Source: an uncultured Bacteroidales bacterium
GTDB taxonomy: Bacteria > Bacteroidota > Bacteroidia > Bacteroidales > Lentimicrobiaceae
DNA length: 9,443 bases
Direction: 5' to 3'
Assembly (NCBI GenBank): GCA_937864935.1
Contig: CALMDN010000343.1
Span: 1 to 9,443, forward strand
In this document: positions 6,830 to 9,443 of the stretch, one piece after another
Position numbering within the stretch: position 1 is the first letter of the stretch
Layout of the letters: each line of letters starts with the position of its first letter
The notes under the pieces: model-generated
The model's database searches: none
What the model was told of the DNA's origin: nothing
Seen by the model: the letters and a program-made list of their open reading frames with translations, nothing else
Program-made: the position numbers and the translations under genes

Positions 6830-6901
6830 TAGCCCCGACAGGAATCGAACCTGTATTTAAAGTTTAGGAAACTTCCGTTCTATCCGTTGAACTACAGGGC
6901 C
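6830..6901 (-). tRNA. tRNA-Arg, anticodon CCT
   Basis: This 72-base gene folds into a full cloverleaf on the minus strand. The acceptor stem GGCCCTG pairs with CGGGGCT (one T-G wobble and a terminal G-T), the D arm is GTTC/GAAC, and the anticodon stem GAAGT/ACTTT closes the loop TTCCTAA with anticodon CCT (reads AGG, Arg). The T arm is ACAGG/CCTGT with loop TTCGATT, and the discriminator base is A. CCA is not encoded, so it must be added after transcription. It has its own promoter about 90 bp upstream and an intrinsic terminator 4 bp past its end. The hsdM gene converges on it from the other strand, placing the restriction-modification block beside a tRNA gene, a common site for integrating elements. 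Confidence 0.95.
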
Positions 6902-6920
6902 AGATTATTTTTACCTAAGT

Positions 6921-6979
6921 ACCTGTATTTAAAATTCAGGATCCCGCAGCTGCGGGACTATCCGTCGAAATACAGGGCC
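6921..6979 (-). pseudogene. Degenerate tRNA-Arg copy recast as a nested hairpin
   Basis: On the minus strand this stretch repeats the neighbouring tRNA-Arg from its 5' end (GGCCCTGTA, then CGGATAG) to the T arm (TTTAAATACAGGT). The anticodon arm has been replaced by the palindrome TCCCGCAGCTGCGGGA (6942-6957), and the T loop and 3' acceptor strand are missing. Compared with the intact copy it is 6 bases longer over the same span. The D stem no longer pairs, so it is not a working tRNA. CCTGTATTT (6922-6930) and AAATACAGG (6968-6976) are perfect inverted repeats centred on the same point as the palindrome, so the RNA could form a two-level hairpin. It lies between the promoter and the functional tRNA, inside the predicted leader. 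Confidence 0.75.
6942..6957. repeat. 16-bp perfect palindrome in the tRNA leader
   Basis: TCCCGCAGCTGCGGGA equals its own reverse complement and is far richer in GC than its surroundings. As RNA it gives a 6-bp stem with an AGCT loop. It stands where the degenerate tRNA copy should have its anticodon arm, so it may be an inserted REP-like element or a secondary rearrangement. Confidence 0.8.
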
Positions 6980-6992
6980 GGATTTTGGTCTG

Positions 6993-7022
6993 CAAAGATA
7001 ATTATTATTCAGCAATGTGCAA
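6993..7022 (-). promoter_or_regulatory. Promoter of the tRNA-Arg unit
   Basis: On the minus strand TTG (7022-7020) is followed after 19 bases by TATCTTTG (7000-6993), an exact TAnnTTTG -7 element with the usual Bacteroidota spacing. Transcription would start near 6988 and pass through the degenerate tRNA copy before reaching the functional tRNA at 6901, leaving a leader of about 87 bases for 5' processing. Confidence 0.7.
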
Positions 7023-7056
7023 GCACCTGATGCGTTTTAAACTTCCAATCTGCTCA

Positions 7057-8088
7057 TTAACGGTCCTTCTGCCTGTTGATCACCCATTGTCCCAGCCGGA
7101 TGAAAGGAACCTCAAAGTATTTATAAACAAGGGTACTTACCACCAGGGTGATGGCCATGGCAAGCAGGATGAACCCGCCGTTCAGCTTCAAGCCTGCATG
7201 GGTTTTAAGCAGGTGGAAAACCACAGGATGCAGCAGGTACACCGAATAGGTTGCTTCGCCAAGACGGGATAACACCTTGTCGGTGAGGCTGCCCTGGGGG
7301 AATCCGGTTATCAGGAATGACACAGCCAGGGCTATTGAAAGCAGCACAAAAACCAGGCGGGGAACCCCGGTAACCAGGGCCGACTGATTCCCGCTTACCG
7401 GGTAAAAAGCAAATACCAGCAGGGTAACAACCATCAACAGGGGTCCAGTATAAACCGGAAATTTCTTTCCCGAAAATAAGGCTCCGGCATATACACCTCC
7501 GCTGAAAAGAACCAGCTGGTTCAACGGATTGATGTAGGCCTTCCACTGCCACTTAAGCAACTGGTTATCAGCCAGGATCAGAAAGGCAAACCAGAGCCCG
7601 ATCAGGGCTGAGAAGATGAAAAAGAACCGGATGGAATTGGAATATCTTGTGTTGAGCAACAGCACAAGCGGAAAGAAAAGGTAGAAAACGAGTTCATTGC
7701 CGATGGACCACGAGGCAATGGCGATGTATTTATCCGGTGCAACAAATCCGAAAAGCCCGGTAACATTCAGCATCAGCGTCAGCAGATCGGTTTTTTTCCC
7801 CATCACAAACAGCGTGAGCAATATACTCAGCCACAGCAGGGGGAAAATCCTGAAAATCCGCTTGATAAAATACTGTCCGGTATTGGCTGCATTCAGCTTT
7901 TCATGATACACAATGTAAAGGGTGAGTCCGCTCAGAACATAGAAAACGGAGACTCCGTAGATGCCGGTTCTTCCCAGCAGGGTGCCCGCGTCGGGATGTG
8001 AGCCTGTCCAGAGGAAGTAATGGTAAACCATGATGCCGAAAGCCATCAGCCCACGCAGGTAATCTAACGAATGAACCCTGTTCTTCAA
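7057..8088 (-). CDS. Acyltransferase family 3 (OafA/YrhL-like) membrane protein
   Basis: The 343-residue protein is an integral membrane acyltransferase of the kind that O-acetylates or O-acylates surface polysaccharide or related sugars. The N-terminus has the family hallmark LDYLRG (8-13), with the R12-x10-H23 motif in the first membrane helix and SVFYVLSG (47-54) in the second. About ten hydrophobic helices fill the rest. The chosen start is a TTG at 8088: the frame stays open upstream to a TAA, but no in-frame ATG was seen, and the conserved N-terminal motif sits just inside this start. It shares a strand with the tRNA unit downstream and is divergent from the M64 peptidase. It shows no link with the restriction-modification block. 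The acyl acceptor cannot be told from sequence. Confidence 0.88.
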   Translation of the reverse strand: MKNRVHSLDYLRGLMAFGIMVYHYFLWTGSHPDAGTLLGRTGIYGVSVFYVLSGLTLYIVYHEKLNAANTGQYFIKRIFRIFPLLWLSILLTLFVMGKKTDLLTLMLNVTGLFGFVAPDKYIAIASWSIGNELVFYLFFPLVLLLNTRYSNSIRFFFIFSALIGLWFAFLILADNQLLKWQWKAYINPLNQLVLFSGGVYAGALFSGKKFPVYTGPLLMVVTLLVFAFYPVSGNQSALVTGVPRLVFVLLSIALAVSFLITGFPQGSLTDKVLSRLGEATYSVYLLHPVVFHLLKTHAGLKLNGGFILLAMAITLVVSTLVYKYFEVPFIRLGQWVINRQKDR

Positions 8089-8358
8089 GCGGCCTGAATT
8101 GGTTGGTTTCTGAATGGTGTTGCGGTGCAGCAGTATTTGCTGAATTTGATTGTTAAAGCAGGTAAAGATAGGGGTTTTTGCCGGTAGCAGGCATTCTTAC
8201 AACGAAGCCGAAAAGATGTTTGGTAAGCAATAGCCTGGTGAAAGCCCGGGTAAAGCCTTTTTCCGGTTCCTGAAGAGGGTGTTCTGATCCCCTATGAAAA
8301 GCAGGTGGATAATCTGACCGTATTGCTTACTTTTGTTGGCATATTTAAACAGGATACC
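8089..8358. other. Divergent intergenic region
   Basis: This 270-bp stretch separates the divergent acyltransferase and M64 peptidase genes and should hold promoters for both. A clear -7 candidate for the peptidase lies at 8328-8335. For the acyltransferase only TATCTTTA (8170-8163, minus strand, one mismatch) was seen. No RNA gene, repeat or terminator was recognised. Open minus-strand frames here have no family features. Confidence 0.5.
8328..8335 (+). promoter_or_regulatory. Putative -7 element for the M64 peptidase gene
   Basis: TACTTTTG fits TAnnTTTG and lies 23 bp before the ATG at 8359, giving a short leader of roughly 20 bases. No clear -33 element was found at the expected distance. 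Confidence 0.45.
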
Positions 8359-9443
8359 ATGAGAAAGGTATTTATTCAGCTGCTGTTGCTTGTTTCGGTT
8401 ACGGCCTCGGCACAGTTCAGCAAATTCTTTTACGACAAGACCCTGCGGATTGACTATGCACATTCGGGCAATGCCACGTCCGATGCCTATGCACTTGAGG
8501 GCCTTTACGAAGAGCCATACTGGGGCGGTTCAAAGGTGAACCTGATCAGCCCGTTTGATTACGGCAATTACAAGTTCACGGTCACCGACGTAAAAACGGG
8601 TGAACTTCTCTATTCCCACGGTTATTCGAGCCTGTTTTCGGAATGGCAGACCACTGCCGAGGCGAGGGAGACTTTCAGGTCGTTCCCCGAGAATGTGGTA
8701 ATGCCCTATCCGAAAAAGCCGGTAATGGTCGACTTTTTCAACCGGACCCGCGAAAACGTGTGGGTCAAAAAATTCAGTTACCAGGTTGATCCCGGCAGCT
8801 ATTTCATCAGCAACGAGCGCAGGCTGGAGTTTCCTTATTTCGATGTGCAGAAGGCGGGCGACCCAGCCACCTGCCTCGACATTGTGTTTGTTCCGGAAGG
8901 CTATACACAGGCCGAAATGGGCAAATTCAGGGCCGATTGCGAGCGCCTGGCCGGCTACCTGCTGAAGTGCCCGCCCTTTGATGCCTACAGCAACAAAATC
9001 AACTTGTATGGGGTTGAAGCACCCTCTGCAGAATCCGGTGCTGACATTCCCGGTAAGGATGTGTGGAAGAAAACCATCGTGAACAGTTCTTTCTACACAT
9101 TCGACATAGAGCGTTACCTGACAACCTACGATATGAGGTCGGTGCGCGATGTGGCCGCCAATGCCCCTTACGATCAGATTTGTGTGATAGCCAATTCACA
9201 GGTATACGGTGGCGGTGGAATTTACAACCACTACGCCTTGTTTACCAGTGACAATCCCTATGCTGACTATGTTTTTGTACATGAATTCGGACATTCCTTT
9301 GCAGGATTGGGTGATGAGTATTACAGTTCGGATGTGGCCTACGAGAACTTCTACAACCTCAGTGTTGAGCCCTGGGAGCCGAATCTGACTACCCTGGTTG
9401 ATTTCGACAGTAAGTGGAAGCCACTGGTAACCCCTGGTGCCCC
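8359..9443 (+). CDS. Secreted peptidase family M64 (IgA-peptidase-like), 3'-truncated
   Basis: The frame runs off the window end with 361 complete codons and no stop. Residues 1-18 (MRKVFIQLLLLVSVTASA, cut before Q19) form a signal peptide, so the protein is exported to the periplasm or outside. A beta-rich N-terminal M64_N-like region (about 25-155) precedes the catalytic domain, which opens around residue 174 with DIVFVPEGYT. The zinc motif HEFGHSFAGLGDEYY starts at 308: H308 and H312 as ligands, E309 as catalytic base, D319 as the probable third ligand. This is the hallmark of family M64, first described from an IgA1-cleaving clostridial enzyme and widespread in Bacteroidota. The real substrate is unknown. 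Anything C-terminal to the catalytic core, such as a sorting domain, lies beyond the window. Confidence 0.92.
   Translation, partial: MRKVFIQLLLLVSVTASAQFSKFFYDKTLRIDYAHSGNATSDAYALEGLYEEPYWGGSKVNLISPFDYGNYKFTVTDVKTGELLYSHGYSSLFSEWQTTAEARETFRSFPENVVMPYPKKPVMVDFFNRTRENVWVKKFSYQVDPGSYFISNERRLEFPYFDVQKAGDPATCLDIVFVPEGYTQAEMGKFRADCERLAGYLLKCPPFDAYSNKINLYGVEAPSAESGADIPGKDVWKKTIVNSSFYTFDIERYLTTYDMRSVRDVAANAPYDQICVIANSQVYGGGGIYNHYALFTSDNPYADYVFVHEFGHSFAGLGDEYYSSDVAYENFYNLSVEPWEPNLTTLVDFDSKWKPLVTPGA

Noticed and set aside
6921..6979. Second functional tRNA gene
   Set aside because: The D stem does not pair, the anticodon arm is replaced by a palindrome, and the T loop and 3' acceptor strand are missing.
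7205..7552. 115-residue frame inside the acyltransferase gene
   Set aside because: Same strand in another frame of a well-supported membrane protein; composition is that of a shadow frame.
8197..8463. Minus-strand 88-residue reading frame
   Set aside because: It overlaps the signal-peptide end of the M64 gene and shows no domain features; likely chance.
1..9443. CRISPR array, insertion sequence or integrase gene
   Set aside because: No regularly spaced repeats, no transposase or recombinase motifs, and no terminal inverted repeats with target duplications were seen.

Overview
The window looks like a piece of a Bacteroidota chromosome. This rests on TAnnTTTG-type -7 promoter elements in front of several genes, no strong Shine-Dalgarno sites, gene families common in that phylum (VapBC45-like pair, M64 peptidase, OafA-type acyltransferase), and a tRNA without an encoded CCA end. 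No species is assigned.

Region 1 (1-630) is the 3' part of an ImmA/IrrE-type zinc-protease regulator. Region 2 (about 744-6747) is a defence-type gene block, all on the + strand: a VapB45-like antitoxin and VapC45-like PIN toxin that share one base, an unrecognised 92-residue protein that overlaps hsdS by 8 bp, the type I specificity subunit HsdS, an ABC-type AAA ATPase with an overlapping 160-residue protein that may be a nuclease, and the type I DNA methyltransferase HsdM. No hsdR is visible; if there is one, it should lie to the left of the window. The block is a composition mosaic. Hand counts of single 60-base lines give 25-30% GC in the ATPase gene and both HsdS recognition domains, but 50-55% in the central conserved part of hsdS and at the start of hsdM. 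This suggests an older hsd backbone into which AT-rich cassettes were placed.

Region 3 (6796-7022) is a minus-strand tRNA-Arg(CCT) unit with its own promoter and intrinsic terminator. Between promoter and tRNA lies a degenerate second copy of the tRNA, rebuilt as nested inverted repeats around a 16-bp palindrome. Region 4 (7057-9443) is ordinary chromosome: a minus-strand membrane acyltransferase and a divergent secreted M64 peptidase cut by the window end.

The most notable object is the ATPase plus 160-residue protein pair between hsdS and hsdM. The ATPase has complete ABC-type motifs and no TOPRIM domain. Its partner has a D...ExH arrangement reminiscent of PD-(D/E)XK nucleases. The pair has its own putative promoter, overlaps tightly, and does not match the two-gene ATPase systems I can name (Septu, PARIS, Gabija, RloA/RloB). 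I infer an additional defence module carried inside the restriction-modification operon; this is untested.
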